Origin: F1-120-MAGs118 sp013360535
Lineage (GTDB): Bacteria; Planctomycetota; UBA1135; GCA-002686595
Assembly (NCBI GenBank): GCA_026647215.1
Contig: JAPKHC010000009.1
Span: 198,916-262,915, forward strand
Direction: 5' to 3'
DNA length: 64,000 nt
Shown here: piece after piece, positions 39,640 through 48,592 of the stretch
Layout: every line of letters begins with the position of its first letter
Position numbering within the stretch: position 1 is the stretch's first letter
The notes under the pieces: generated by a model
The model's database searches: none
The model's input: only the letters and a program-made list of their open reading frames with translations
Told to the model about the DNA's origin: nothing
Program-made: the position numbers and the translations under genes

Positions 39640-40667
39640 GGCGTTCCCACCGGACTGCGCTCGAGCGTCACCCGCGCCCGCACCGCCTCGACCAGCGCCG
39701 CGAGCCCGGCCTCGTCCTCGACGCTCTCCAGCACCCGGGCCCAAGCCCGCCGCGCGCCCTCGGGATCCTTGAGGTGGTGCTGGTAGAGCAGCGCCTCCTG
39801 CACGATCGGCGTCAGGTCCCCGGGGGCCCGCGCCTGTGCCGCCCGAGCGGCCTCGAGCGCGGCCAGCGCATCGCCGAGTCCCTGCTCGACCGCCGCCTCG
39901 AGGCACGCCCGCCGCATCCCGTGGCTCGCGTCGTCGGGGACGGCCTTGAGCACCTCGCGCGCGTCCTCGTCGCGCCGCGCCTGAACGAGCAGCTGCGCGA
40001 GATCGAGTCGCGCCTCGGCCCGGGTGTCGGGCGCGATGCGCGGGTCGCCGCCGACGGCCTCGAGCCACACTTCCAGCGCGGAAATCGCCTCGTTTCCGCG
40101 GCCCGAGCGCGCCAGGATCGCGGCCTCGAGGCGCGCTGCGGAGCGGTGCCCGGGGTCGAGTTCGAGCGCCTTCACGTTGGCCGTCTGCGCTCCGGTCCAG
40201 TCGCCGCCGCCGGCGAGCAGGAACGCGAGCGCGTACCGCGGCCACGCACTCTGCGGCGCGAGATCGATCGCCCGGCGCGCGAACTCGATCGCGCGAGCCC
40301 GATCCGGCTCGATGCGGGCGGCGAGCAGCAGCGTGACCTCGCTCGGCTCGCTCTCCGCGCGAAGGCGCGCCGCCTCGATCTGGCGCTCGCGCTGCTCTGG
40401 CGGCGCCGGTGAGAAGGCCGCTTCCTGCGCGAGCAGGGCGATCGAGACGTCGGCGGGCCGTGCGGCGGCGAGCGTGTCGAGGATCGCGCGGGCCACGCTC
40501 CAGTCGCCGGAATTCAGGGCCGAACGGGCGCGCGCGAGCTCACCCAACTCCCGCTCGGGGATCGCGGCCGGCCGGTCGGGCGAGGCCTCGTAGTCGTCCG
40601 GATCGCGCACCGGGCTCGCGCAGGCGGCGAGCGCGACGAGCAGCGCGAACGCGGCGAGGCGGGCCAT
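39636..40667 (-). CDS. TPR-containing lipoprotein
   Basis: The protein has 343 residues. The N-terminus MARLAAFALLVALAAC has a lipobox (LAAC, Cys16), so it is probably a lipoprotein. The rest is Ala/Leu-rich helical repeats of TPR type, for example RAIEFARRAIDLAPQSAWPR and AQTANVKALELDPGHRSAAR. TPR proteins act as protein-binding scaffolds; the partner is unknown. It overlaps dtd by 4 bp and lies 5 bp after another predicted lipoprotein. Confidence 0.75.
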   Translation of the reverse strand: MARLAAFALLVALAACASPVRDPDDYEASPDRPAAIPERELGELARARSALNSGDWSVARAILDTLAAARPADVSIALLAQEAAFSPAPPEQRERQIEAARLRAESEPSEVTLLLAARIEPDRARAIEFARRAIDLAPQSAWPRYALAFLLAGGGDWTGAQTANVKALELDPGHRSAARLEAAILARSGRGNEAISALEVWLEAVGGDPRIAPDTRAEARLDLAQLLVQARRDEDAREVLKAVPDDASHGMRRACLEAAVEQGLGDALAALEAARAAQARAPGDLTPIVQEALLYQHHLKDPEGARRAWARVLESVEDEAGLAALVEAVRARVTLERSPVGTP

Positions 40668-40672
40668 CGGCG

Positions 40673-41194
40673 CTACTGGTCGCCTTCGAGCCGCAGGGTG
40701 CGCGCGCGGCGTTCCTCGCCGCTGTCGACGTAGCGGAAGTAGGCGTCGCCGCTGGCTTCGATCACGAGCTTCTCCGCAGTCGGGCTCTCGATCACGACCA
40801 GCAGCTCGTCGGCGACGATCACGAGGCCGTCGAGCTGGGCCCGGATCGGGCTCTGGTCGGACTCGGGCTTGTGGCTCTCGACGATGCGCAGCCCCTCGGG
40901 CGTCGCCGTCTCGGTGTGAGCGTGGTTGAGCGAGTCCTGACGGATCGCGAGGTGCTCGATCAGGCCCTTGGGGCCGGAGATCTCGACCTTGGCGGCGGCG
41001 AGCACGCACTCGCGCTGGAAGGTCGTCGGCCAGGGCTTGGCGACGGCCTCGACAGGCGCCTTCGAAGTGGCGGAAGTCGCGCGCTGGGCCGAGTTTTCCG
41101 CCTGTTTCGGGCTCGAGCACGCGCCGCAGAGCGCCAGCGCGCCGAGCACGGCCGCGAGCGGACGGACCATGGAAATCGTGGCGTTCGCGTTCAT
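40673..41194 (-). CDS. Predicted lipoprotein of unknown function
   Basis: The protein has 173 residues. Residues 9-26 form a hydrophobic segment ending LCGACSS, an imperfect lipobox (Cys23 or Cys26). The mature part has no family I recognise; it contains VEISGPKGLIEHLAIRQD and a repeated pattern of beta-type segments such as DGLVIVADELLVVIES. It begins a three-gene string with the TPR lipoprotein and dtd, so an envelope role is plausible but unproven. Confidence 0.6.
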   Translation of the reverse strand: MNANATISMVRPLAAVLGALALCGACSSPKQAENSAQRATSATSKAPVEAVAKPWPTTFQRECVLAAAKVEISGPKGLIEHLAIRQDSLNHAHTETATPEGLRIVESHKPESDQSPIRAQLDGLVIVADELLVVIESPTAEKLVIEASGDAYFRYVDSGEERRARTLRLEGDQ

Positions 41195-41258
41195 GCTCGG
41201 GCCTCCTCGTGCGCCCGAATCTAGCGGCGCGCGAGGCGGGTTGAAACGCCGGAGCGCT

Positions 41259-42233
41259 TCAACGCAACCCGCAGTTGCGCAGCGCGCGGTCGCGGGTGGC
41301 GACGGCGCGCGCCCGGGCCCGCTCGGCCCCCTTGGCGAGCACCCGCTCGACTTCCGCCGGATCGGCGAGCAGCGCCGAACGACGCTCGCGCGCCGGCCGG
41401 AAGGTCTCCTCGATGCACTCGACGAGCCGCACCTTGAGGTGGCCGTACCCCGGAGCGCCCTCGCCGCCGCGGCGGACGCGCTCCTCCCAGTCGGCTTGCT
41501 CCGTCGGCGACAGGAACGGGCGCAGCAGGTCGAGCAGCAGCACTCCGGCCGGATCCTTGGGCTCTTCGGGCGCGCGGCTGTCGGTCAGCACTTGGCCCAC
41601 GATCTTCTTGAGCGGCTTGCCGGTCTCGAACACCCAGATCGAGTTGCCGTAGCTCTTCGACATCTTCTGGCCGTCGATGCCCGGCACCTTCGCGGTCGGC
41701 GACAGGGTGGCCTCGGGCAGCACGAACGTCTCGCCGTAGGCCGCGTTGAAGGACTGCGCCATGTCGCGCGCGATCTCGACGTGCTGCTTCTGGTCGGCGC
41801 CGACCGGCACGAAATTCGAGTCGTAAGCGAGGATGTCGGCGCTCATCAGCGCCGGGTACGTGAACAGGCCCACGGTGGCGGTGATGCCGCGTTCGACCTT
41901 GTCGCGATACGAGACCGCGCGTTCGAGCAGGCCCATGCCGGTGACGGTCGAGAGCAACCACGCGAGCTCGCACACCTCGGGCACGTCGCTCTGGCGGAAG
42001 AACGTGGCCTTTTCGGTGTCAAGGCCGAGCGCGAGGTAGGTCAGCGCCACTTCGCGCACGCGCGAGCGCAACTCGGCCGGGTCGCGGCTGGTCGTCAGCG
42101 CGTGGTAGTCGGCGATGAAGTAGTAGTTGTCGCCGCCCTGGTGCGCGAGCGCGACGTGCTGGCGGATCGCGCCGAAGTAGTTGCCCAGATGCGGCAGGCC
42201 GCTGGGCTGGATTCCGCTCAGGTACGTGGTCAT
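41259..42233 (-). CDS. trpS: Tryptophanyl-tRNA synthetase
   Basis: A class I synthetase that charges tRNA-Trp. The protein has 324 residues. It starts MTTYLSGIQPSGLPHLGNYF with the HIGH-type motif as HLGN, and KMSKSYGNSIWVFE is the KMSKS loop. GADQKQHVEIARDMAQSFN is a family signature. A promoter lies at 42259-42287. Confidence 0.97.
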   Translation of the reverse strand: MTTYLSGIQPSGLPHLGNYFGAIRQHVALAHQGGDNYYFIADYHALTTSRDPAELRSRVREVALTYLALGLDTEKATFFRQSDVPEVCELAWLLSTVTGMGLLERAVSYRDKVERGITATVGLFTYPALMSADILAYDSNFVPVGADQKQHVEIARDMAQSFNAAYGETFVLPEATLSPTAKVPGIDGQKMSKSYGNSIWVFETGKPLKKIVGQVLTDSRAPEEPKDPAGVLLLDLLRPFLSPTEQADWEERVRRGGEGAPGYGHLKVRLVECIEETFRPARERRSALLADPAEVERVLAKGAERARARAVATRDRALRNCGLR

Positions 42234-42258
42234 GGGGAGCCCCTCGCGGGCGGCCGGG

Positions 42259-42287
42259 ACGATAGCCACGCGCCAGATTTGCCTCAA
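42259..42287 (-). promoter_or_regulatory. Promoter of trpS
   Basis: On the minus strand TTGAGG (42287-42282) and TATCGT (42264-42259) are 17 bases apart, giving a leader of about 20 bases before the ATG at 42233. The leader is too short for a T-box or peptide attenuator. Confidence 0.6.
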
Positions 42288-42343
42288 GGCGCGCGTGTCG
42301 CGCCCTTGAAACCTGCGCCCTGCGTGAACGATCCTCTCCGCCC

Positions 42344-43831
42344 ATGCCGCGCGCCGCTCGCTCTCCCGCTTCCGCCGCAGGTCTCGCGGCGCTCGCGGGC
42401 TGCGCCTCGATCTTGCTCGCGAGCTGCGCCTCGACAACCGACGACATCCACCTCGCGCCGCTCGTGTCGCACCTGTCGACGGCCGGAGGCGAGGAGCAGT
42501 GGGAAGCGCTCGGCGGCGTCTGGCGCACGCGCCGAACGTCGCCGGGTTCCGACGTGGTCGAGTGGGAGCTGCACCCGCTCGTCTGCCACGACGAACTGGG
42601 CGAAGGCCGCGCGCTCACGCGCTTTCTCGTGCCACTCGGTGCGCAGCGGCGCGAGCCCGACCGCACGCAGACCGAGCTCGTGCCGCTCTTCCGCCTCGAC
42701 CGCGAGCCCGACGAGCGCGGCCAGCCCAGCTGGCACCTGTACGCCTTCCCCGCGACGCTGTTCGGCGAGGACTCGACCGACCGCAAGCTCGCCGGCGTCT
42801 TTCCGTTCTACGGCGACTGGGAGCGCGTCGCGACCTACGACCGCATCAAGTTCGTGCTCTTCCCGCTCTACCTGCGCACGGAGCGCGAGGGCGGGACGTA
42901 CCACCACATCCTGTGGCCGTTCTTCAGTTTCGGCCGCAATGGCAAGGGTGAATTCGACGGGCACGTGTGGCCGCTCGTCGGCGTGACCAGGCCCGGCTTC
43001 TCGGAGCGCGGCTTCCTCGCGTGGCCGCTGGTGACGTGGAGCAAGGAACGGCTCGCGCTCTCCGAGGACCAGCAGGCGAAGACCTGGATGTTCTGGCCGT
43101 TCTACGGCGAGCAGGAAGCGGGCACGTTCCGCGCCTGGACCTCGCTCTGGCCTTTCTTCGGGTATTCCAGCGATTCGCGCTCGGGCTACTGGGCCTGGGA
43201 CGGGCCGTGGCCACTCGTGAAGGTGCAACGTCCCGGCACGAGCGGACTGCCCAAGCGCACGCGCTTCCTGCCGTTCTACTCGCACTTCGAGGGTGACGGG
43301 CTCGACAGCACGTGGGTGCTGTGGCCGTTCGTCAACCAGCGCCACGAGACCTACCGCGACGGCGAGCGCAGGGGCGACATGCTCTTCCCGATCTGGCAGA
43401 GCTACGTCGAGACCGACCTCGAAGGGCGCGAGACCGGCAGCTGGATGAAGCTCTGGCCCCTGTTCCAGCGCCACGAGGCGCAGGGCAGCTCGCACCTCGG
43501 CGTGCCGACGCTGCTCCCCTTGTGGCACAGCCCGAACATCGACGAGCACTACGCGTGGCTGTGGGAGCTCTACTCGCGCGACACCGCGCCCGGCCGCGTG
43601 GCGGAGCGTTCGTGGCTCGGCTTCTGGCGCCGCGAGAGCGACGCGCAGGAGACGCGCAGCTACGTGAGTGGATTGTGGTCGCGCCGCAAGTATCGTGACG
43701 GCGACGCCATGGTCCGCGAGACGTCGCTCCTCTTCGGCCTCGTGCGCTGGCGCTCGTCCGAGTCCGGCGTCGAGTTCCTGCGCCCGGCCTTCCCCGGCCC
43801 CGGCTGGCCCGCACGCGGAGCGCGCGAATGA
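42344..43831 (+). CDS. Putative lipoprotein with aromatic-Pro repeats, first gene of the Mla operon
   Basis: The protein has 495 residues. The N-terminus holds a signal with two possible lipobox cysteines (Cys20 in ALAGC, Cys28 in LLASC). The mature part carries about 14 copies of a short block hydrophobic/aromatic-x-Pro-hydrophobic-aromatic, such as LVPLF, VFPFY, LFPLY, LWPFF, VWPLV, FWPFY and LWPLF, spaced roughly 20-35 residues. This suggests a repeated beta structure, perhaps a barrel or propeller on or in the outer membrane. Its stop overlaps the mlaE start as ATGA, so it is co-translated with the lipid transporter. The function is not known; a lipid-handling or anchoring role is inferred from the operon. 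Confidence 0.75.
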   Translation: MPRAARSPASAAGLAALAGCASILLASCASTTDDIHLAPLVSHLSTAGGEEQWEALGGVWRTRRTSPGSDVVEWELHPLVCHDELGEGRALTRFLVPLGAQRREPDRTQTELVPLFRLDREPDERGQPSWHLYAFPATLFGEDSTDRKLAGVFPFYGDWERVATYDRIKFVLFPLYLRTEREGGTYHHILWPFFSFGRNGKGEFDGHVWPLVGVTRPGFSERGFLAWPLVTWSKERLALSEDQQAKTWMFWPFYGEQEAGTFRAWTSLWPFFGYSSDSRSGYWAWDGPWPLVKVQRPGTSGLPKRTRFLPFYSHFEGDGLDSTWVLWPFVNQRHETYRDGERRGDMLFPIWQSYVETDLEGRETGSWMKLWPLFQRHEAQGSSHLGVPTLLPLWHSPNIDEHYAWLWELYSRDTAPGRVAERSWLGFWRRESDAQETRSYVSGLWSRRKYRDGDAMVRETSLLFGLVRWRSSESGVEFLRPAFPGPGWPARGARE

Positions 43832-44616
43832 ACGCGGTGCTCACGATGGTCACGGGCTTCCTGCGCGATGTCGGCTACCAGCTGGAGCTCGTGGCGCAAG
43901 TCGTCGTGCGCCTGGGCGGCGTGCTGCGCCGCCGCACGCTGATTTCCGACCAGCTGTTCCAGTCCGGCCTCAAGGTCGTGCACGTCGTGCTGCTCGTCGG
44001 CGTGTTCATCGGCATGATCGTCGCGCTGCAGACCGGCCTCGAGCTCGCGAACTTCGGCCAGCAGGACCAGATCGGCACGATCGTGGCGCTCTCGATGTGC
44101 CGCGAGATGGGCCCGTTCATCACGGCGACGATCCTCGCCGCGACGGTCGGCAGCGCGCTCGCCGCCGAGATCGGCACGATGGCGGTCAGCGAGGAGCTCG
44201 CGGCGCTGGAAGTGATGTCGATCGACCGCATCAGCTACCTCGTGATGCCGCGTGTGGTCGGCGTGGCGGTGATGTGCCCGCTCCTGACCGTGCTGTGCGA
44301 CGCGATCGGCATCTTCGGCGGCGGCCTGATCGCGGGCTCGCAGCTCAACGTCGGCGCCGCGCTGTACTACGACAGCGTGCTCGACGCGCTCAACGACCGC
44401 GGCCTGCCGTTCGAGCTGCCGAAAGAGGTCTACACGGGCCTCTTCAAGGCGCTCGTGTTCGGCGTGATCCTGTCGGTGATCTCGTGCTCGGCCGGCATCA
44501 AGGCCACCGCGGGCGCGATGGGCGTCGGCAACGCGACGCGCAAGGCCGTGCGCGACTCGATCATCGCGATCATCATCTGCAACTACTTCCTGTCGTGGCT
44601 CTTCTTCAACGCCTGA
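43828..44616 (+). CDS. mlaE: MlaE-family ABC transporter permease
   Basis: MlaE-type permeases move phospholipids between inner and outer membranes with MlaF and an MCE protein. The protein has 262 residues and about five membrane segments. GVFIGMIVALQTGLELANFG and GPFITATILAATVGSALAAE with EIGTM are family signatures. The ATG overlaps the upstream stop by 4 bp and mlaF follows by 16 bp. Confidence 0.93.
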   Translation: MNAVLTMVTGFLRDVGYQLELVAQVVVRLGGVLRRRTLISDQLFQSGLKVVHVVLLVGVFIGMIVALQTGLELANFGQQDQIGTIVALSMCREMGPFITATILAATVGSALAAEIGTMAVSEELAALEVMSIDRISYLVMPRVVGVAVMCPLLTVLCDAIGIFGGGLIAGSQLNVGAALYYDSVLDALNDRGLPFELPKEVYTGLFKALVFGVILSVISCSAGIKATAGAMGVGNATRKAVRDSIIAIIICNYFLSWLFFNA

Positions 44617-44632
44617 GAGCGCAGGACCTCGC

Positions 44633-45376
44633 ATGAGCCGCGACGTGATCGTCCGCTTCGAGAACCTGAAGAAGGCCTTCGGGCCCAAGCAGGTGCTCAA
44701 GGGCGTCAACTTCGAGGTCTACCGCGGCGAGGCCTTCTGCATCATGGGCCCGTCGGGCTGCGGCAAGTCGGTGACGATCCGTCACGTGATCGGCCTGATG
44801 AAGAGCGACTCCGGGCGCGTCGAGGTCGATGGCCACGACATGAACACGATCGCGCGCGACGAGCTGCGCGCCCTGCGCGCGCGCATGGGCTACGTGTTCC
44901 AGGAGGCGGCGCTGCTCAACTCGCTTTCCGCCGGGGAGAACGTGGCCTTGCCGCTGCGCGAGACGACCGACCTGTCCGATCGCGAGATCCGCGAGAAGGT
45001 CAACGCGAAGCTCGCGCTCGTCAAGGTGCCCGACGTCTACGACAAGATGCCGAGCGAGCTCTCGGGCGGCATGAAGAAGCGCGTCGGGCTCGCGCGCGCG
45101 CTGATCACCGACCCCGAGATCGTGCTCTACGACGAACCGACCGCCGGCCTCGATCCGGAGATCTCGGCCTCGATCAACGGCCTGATGCGCGAGCTCGCGC
45201 AAGAGCTGCGCGTCACCTCGCTGATCGTCACCCACCACGTCGGCACCGTCCGCACCGTGGCCGACCGCGTCGGGATGCTCGACGACGGCGAGCTGCGCTA
45301 CATCGGGACCGCCGACGAATTCCTGAACTCGACCGAGCCGCGCCTCGTGCGCTTCCTCGGGCCCAAGCTCGACTGA
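44633..45376 (+). CDS. mlaF: MlaF-family ABC transporter ATPase
   Basis: This ATPase powers the MlaE permease. The protein has 247 residues. Walker A is GPSGCGKS, the signature is LSGGMKKRVGLARAL, Walker B is IVLYDEPTAGLDPE, and the switch His is in VTHHVG. It starts MSRDVIVRFENLKKAFGPKQ and is followed by mlaD after 9 bp. Confidence 0.94.
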   Translation: MSRDVIVRFENLKKAFGPKQVLKGVNFEVYRGEAFCIMGPSGCGKSVTIRHVIGLMKSDSGRVEVDGHDMNTIARDELRALRARMGYVFQEAALLNSLSAGENVALPLRETTDLSDREIREKVNAKLALVKVPDVYDKMPSELSGGMKKRVGLARALITDPEIVLYDEPTAGLDPEISASINGLMRELAQELRVTSLIVTHHVGTVRTVADRVGMLDDGELRYIGTADEFLNSTEPRLVRFLGPKLD

Positions 45377-45385
45377 GGCTCCTCC

Positions 45386-46561
45386 ATGGCCAACCAACGA
45401 CAACTGCTGCTAGGCGCGTTCTTCGTCGTCGTGCTCTCGCTGCTCGGCGTGTACACGCTGTTCCTGACGGACTTCTCGCTGTTCAAGGAGCGCCACACGC
45501 TGGTCGTGCACTTCCCGCAGGCGAGCGGGCTGCGCCAGGGCGACTCCGTGCTCGTCGCGGGCATCCGCGAGGGCCGCGTGAGCACGCTGACCTACGATCC
45601 GAAGGCGCCGCTCGAGCGCCGCGTCACCGTCACGCTCTCGATGGACCAGAAGGTCGCGCTGCGCGAGGGCTTCGAGATCGCGATCTCGGACGCGACCGTG
45701 CTCGGCGGCAAGCACCTGCTGATCGATCCGGGCCCGCCGGAAGGGGCCCCGGTCTCGACCGACGCCCCGCTGCCCGGCAGCGTGCGCGGCAGCGCGCTCG
45801 ATGGCCTCGGCAAGCTCGTCGACGAGAACGGCGCGAAACTCTCGGAGATCGTCACCGACCTGCAGGTGCTCGTCGCCGACGCCAAGGCCGGCAAGGGCAC
45901 GGTCGGGCGCCTGATGCGCGACGACGAGCTCGCGAACGAGCTCTCCGCCGGCGTCGCGAGCGCGCGCAAGTCCTTCGACAACCTGCAGGCTGTTTCCGAC
46001 GACATCCGCGCCGGCAAGGGCATCCTCGGACGCCTTGCGACCGACGAGGACCTCGCCACGCGCTTCTCGGAGGTGATCTCGAACCTCGAGCAGATCTCGA
46101 AGGACTTCGAGGTCGTCAGCGCCGACGTCGCGGCCGGCAAGGGCGTGATCGGGCGGCTCGTCAAGGACGAGCAGCTCGGCGCGGACGTCGCCGAGGCCGT
46201 CGCGACGATCAAGGACATCACCAGCCGCGTGAACAACGCCGACGGCTCGCTGTGGAAGCTGATCGAGGACGACGAGATCGCCGAGCGCCTCAAGGACTTC
46301 GCGGGCAAGCTCGACGAGGGCACGCTCGGCAAGCTCTTCACCAACGACGAGCTCTACACGAAGATCTCGAAGGTCGCCGACGACATCTCGGCCGCCTCGG
46401 GCGCGCTGCGCAACGCCGAAGGCACGCTCGGCAAGCTCGTGATGGACCGCGAGCTCTACGCCGAGATCCAGCGCGCGCTCTCGATCCTCACGCGCACGCT
46501 GCAGGAATTCCGCGAGGCCGCGCCGCTGACGGCCTTCTCCTCGGTCTTCTTCGCGTTCTAG
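45386..46561 (+). CDS. mlaD: MCE-domain (MlaD-family) protein with repeated tail
   Basis: MCE proteins form hexameric rings or tubes that carry lipids across the periplasm. The protein has 391 residues: one membrane helix at about 7-28, an MCE domain about 37-115 (HTLVVHFPQASGLRQGDSV, VLGGKHLLIDPG), then a helical tail. The tail carries six degenerate copies of G(K)GT(L/V)G(R/K)L-x2-D(D/E)-x-L beginning near residues 168, 209, 250, 286, 311 and 345. Such a tail could form a coiled tube or bridge. The stop TAG is on a CTAG shared with the convergent ribE stop. Confidence 0.9.
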   Translation: MANQRQLLLGAFFVVVLSLLGVYTLFLTDFSLFKERHTLVVHFPQASGLRQGDSVLVAGIREGRVSTLTYDPKAPLERRVTVTLSMDQKVALREGFEIAISDATVLGGKHLLIDPGPPEGAPVSTDAPLPGSVRGSALDGLGKLVDENGAKLSEIVTDLQVLVADAKAGKGTVGRLMRDDELANELSAGVASARKSFDNLQAVSDDIRAGKGILGRLATDEDLATRFSEVISNLEQISKDFEVVSADVAAGKGVIGRLVKDEQLGADVAEAVATIKDITSRVNNADGSLWKLIEDDEIAERLKDFAGKLDEGTLGKLFTNDELYTKISKVADDISAASGALRNAEGTLGKLVMDRELYAEIQRALSILTRTLQEFREAAPLTAFSSVFFAF

Positions 46562-47172
46562 CGCCGCGCCTCGAGCAGCCGCTCGATCCACTTGCCGATC
46601 TGGTCGGCCTCGAGGTGCACGCGCGTCCCGACCCGCGCGCTCCCCAGCGTCGTGCGCCGCAGCGTCTCGGGGATCAGCGCGACGCGGAACTCGCGGCCGC
46701 GCGGCGCGACCACGGTCAGGCTGACGCCGTCGACGGTGATCGAGCCCTTCTCGATCAGATAGCGCTCGAAGCCCTCGGGCACCTCGAAGTGCATCTCCCA
46801 ACCGCCGTCGCCGCGCTCGTCGATGCGGGTCACCCGCCCCACGCCGTCGACGTGGCCGCTGACGAGGTGCCCGCCGAGGCGAGTGTCGAGCCGGGCCGCG
46901 CGCTCGAGGTTGACCCGACTACCCGGGCGCAGGTCGCCGAGCCAGGTGCGGTCGAGCGTCTCCGCCGACAGGTCGAAGGCGAGCCCCGGGGGGCCACCGG
47001 CGGGGTCGGCGACGAGCTCGACCACCGTCAGGCAGCAGCCGGAGGTCGAGATCGAGTCTCCCGGGCGGGCGCCCCAGTCGGCGGAGGGCTCCGGAACGAC
47101 GACGCGGGCGCCGGTGCCGACCTGCTGGACAGACCGGACGGAAACGTGGGCCTCGACGATGCCGGTGAACAT
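46558..47172 (-). CDS. ribE: Riboflavin synthase alpha chain
   Basis: It makes riboflavin from two molecules of 6,7-dimethyl-8-ribityllumazine. The protein has 204 residues in two similar barrels. It starts MFTGIVEAHVSV; GDSISTSGCCLTVVEL and, in the second half, GSITVDGVSLTVVAP are the paired signatures, and LGGHLVSGHVDGVG links them. The ATG at 47172 gives the family start. No FMN riboswitch pattern was found upstream. It converges on mlaD. Confidence 0.96.
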   Translation of the reverse strand: MFTGIVEAHVSVRSVQQVGTGARVVVPEPSADWGARPGDSISTSGCCLTVVELVADPAGGPPGLAFDLSAETLDRTWLGDLRPGSRVNLERAARLDTRLGGHLVSGHVDGVGRVTRIDERGDGGWEMHFEVPEGFERYLIEKGSITVDGVSLTVVAPRGREFRVALIPETLRRTTLGSARVGTRVHLEADQIGKWIERLLEARR

Positions 47173-47250
47173 GGGCGCCGAGGCTAGCCGCACCTTCCGG
47201 GAAGGGCGAGTCCGGGCTAGAGCCACCCTCACCCCCGCTTTGGCCGGACC

Positions 47251-47279
47251 TTGACGCTCCGGGGGGGCGTGACTAACCT
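47251..47279 (+). promoter_or_regulatory. Promoter of trmD-rplS
   Basis: TTGACG (47251-47256) and TAACCT (47274-47279) are separated by 17 bases, with the trmD GTG about 30 bases downstream. The boxes match those of the rpsJ promoter closely, which supports both. Confidence 0.75.
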
Positions 47280-47308
47280 GTTCTGCCCTTCGAACGAGGC
47301 AGGCCCTC

Positions 47309-48031
47309 GTGCCGCTCTTTGCCATCCTTACCCTCTTTCCCGAGGCGATCGAGCCCTATCTGGGCGCGAGCATTCTCGGTTCGGCCCGCGAGCGTGGTCT
47401 CGTCGAGGTCGTGACGATCGACTTCCGCGACTTCACGCGGGATCGTCACCGCACCGTCGACGATCGCCCGTTCGGCGGCGGACCGGGCATGGTCTTGCGA
47501 CCGGAGCCGATCGCCGAGGCCGTCGAGTGGCTCGAACGTCGCCACGGCAGCTTCCGCAAGCTCGCCATGTGCCCTTCGGGCCGACCTTTCCGGCAGGCTT
47601 TCGCCGAGGACCTCGCGCGCTCCGAGCGTGTGCTGTTCCTCGCGGGCCGCTACGAAGGTTTCGACGAGCGCGTGCGCGAGGAGCTCGGCTTCGAGCTCGT
47701 CTCGCTGGGCGACTTCGTGCTGTCGGGCGGCGAATTGCCGGCCCTGTGCGTGCTCGAAGCCGCCGCGCGCCTCCTGCCGGGCGTCCTCGGTCACGAGGAA
47801 TCCGCCGTGCAGGACTCGTTCTCCGGCGCCGAGCGCCGGCTCGACCACCCCCACTACACCCGCCCGCGGGTGTGGCGCGGGAGAGAGGTTCCCGAGGTCC
47901 TCCTGTCCGGAGACCACGCGCAGATCGACCGCTGGAGGCGGGCGGCCGCGCTGCACCGGATGCGCGAGACCCGACTGGACCTGCTCGCGGGCACACCCCC
48001 GCCCGCCGATCCGCTCCCCCCGAACACCTAG
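47309..48031 (+). CDS. trmD: tRNA (guanine-N1)-methyltransferase TrmD
   Basis: TrmD makes m1G37 in tRNAs and prevents frameshifting. The protein has 240 residues with a trefoil-knot SPOUT fold. DDRPFGGGPGMVLRPEPI and the knot region SLGDFVLSGGELPALCVLEA are signatures, as is the late RDHPHYTRP-type sequence (DHPHYTRPRVWRG). The start is a GTG at 47309 with GAGG upstream. The usual rpsP and rimM partners are not adjacent here. Confidence 0.96.
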   Translation: MPLFAILTLFPEAIEPYLGASILGSARERGLVEVVTIDFRDFTRDRHRTVDDRPFGGGPGMVLRPEPIAEAVEWLERRHGSFRKLAMCPSGRPFRQAFAEDLARSERVLFLAGRYEGFDERVREELGFELVSLGDFVLSGGELPALCVLEAAARLLPGVLGHEESAVQDSFSGAERRLDHPHYTRPRVWRGREVPEVLLSGDHAQIDRWRRAAALHRMRETRLDLLAGTPPPADPLPPNT

Positions 48032-48098
48032 ACCAAGACTTTCCAACCACGAACACGCGCCGCGGCCAACACGCCCGCGCGAGAACCTTGGAGCCAAC

Positions 48099-48488
48099 AT
48101 GCACCGGATGCAGAAGATCGAACAGGAACTGGGCAAGAAGACCCTGCCCAACATCAAGGTCGGCGACACCGTCGAGGTGCACTACCTGATCAAGGAAGGC
48201 GACAAGGAGCGCGTGCAGCTGTTCATCGGCACGGTGATCGCGCTCAAGGGCCGCGGCATCCGTCGTTCGGTCACGGTGCGCCGCATCGTGCAGAACGAAG
48301 GCGTCGAGCGCGTCTTCCCGCTGCACAACCCGCGCGTCAAGGACATCGTCCCGACCCGCCAGGGCGAGACGCGCCGCTCCAAGCTCTACTACCTGCGCGA
48401 CCGCGTCGGCAAGTCGACGCGCCTGCGCGAGGTCTTCGGCGAGCGCGAAGCGGCCGACGACTCGGCCGAGCCCGCGGCTACCAAGTAA
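48099..48488 (+). CDS. rplS: 50S ribosomal protein L19
   Basis: L19 is at the subunit interface. The protein has 129 residues. It contains VGDTVEVHYLIKEGDKERVQ, FIGTVIALKGRGIRRSVTVR and ETRRSKLYYLRDRVGKSTRL. The ATG at 48099 has GGAG 7 bases upstream and gives MHRMQKIEQEL. The C-terminal 18 residues are an acidic tail. It follows trmD by 67 bp, the usual pair. Confidence 0.97.
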   Translation: MHRMQKIEQELGKKTLPNIKVGDTVEVHYLIKEGDKERVQLFIGTVIALKGRGIRRSVTVRRIVQNEGVERVFPLHNPRVKDIVPTRQGETRRSKLYYLRDRVGKSTRLREVFGEREAADDSAEPAATK

Positions 48489-48532
48489 CCCGGGTACTCT
48501 GGCCCGTGCGCCGGAAACCCACTCCTCCCCTA

Positions 48533-48563
48533 CGGATCGCCGTGCCGCGCGCCCGGCGATCCG
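48533..48563 (+). terminator. Terminator-like hairpin after rplS
   Basis: CGGATCGCC (48533-48541) and GGCGATCCG (48555-48563) form a perfect 9-bp stem around 13 bases, 45 bases past the rplS stop. Only a short TTT follows a few bases later, so termination may be partial. Confidence 0.5.
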
Positions 48564-48592
48564 CTGCCTTTCCAAGCTGACCTACGCCTACC

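Noticed and set aside
42306..42335. Plus-strand promoter (TTGAAA) for the aromatic-Pro repeat gene
   Set aside because: The -35 box is good but no convincing -10 box follows at 16-18 bases, and the start site would leave almost no leader.
47173..47308. FMN riboswitch upstream of ribE
   Set aside because: The leader between ribE and trmD is 136 bp and holds no conserved FMN-element segments that I could recognise.
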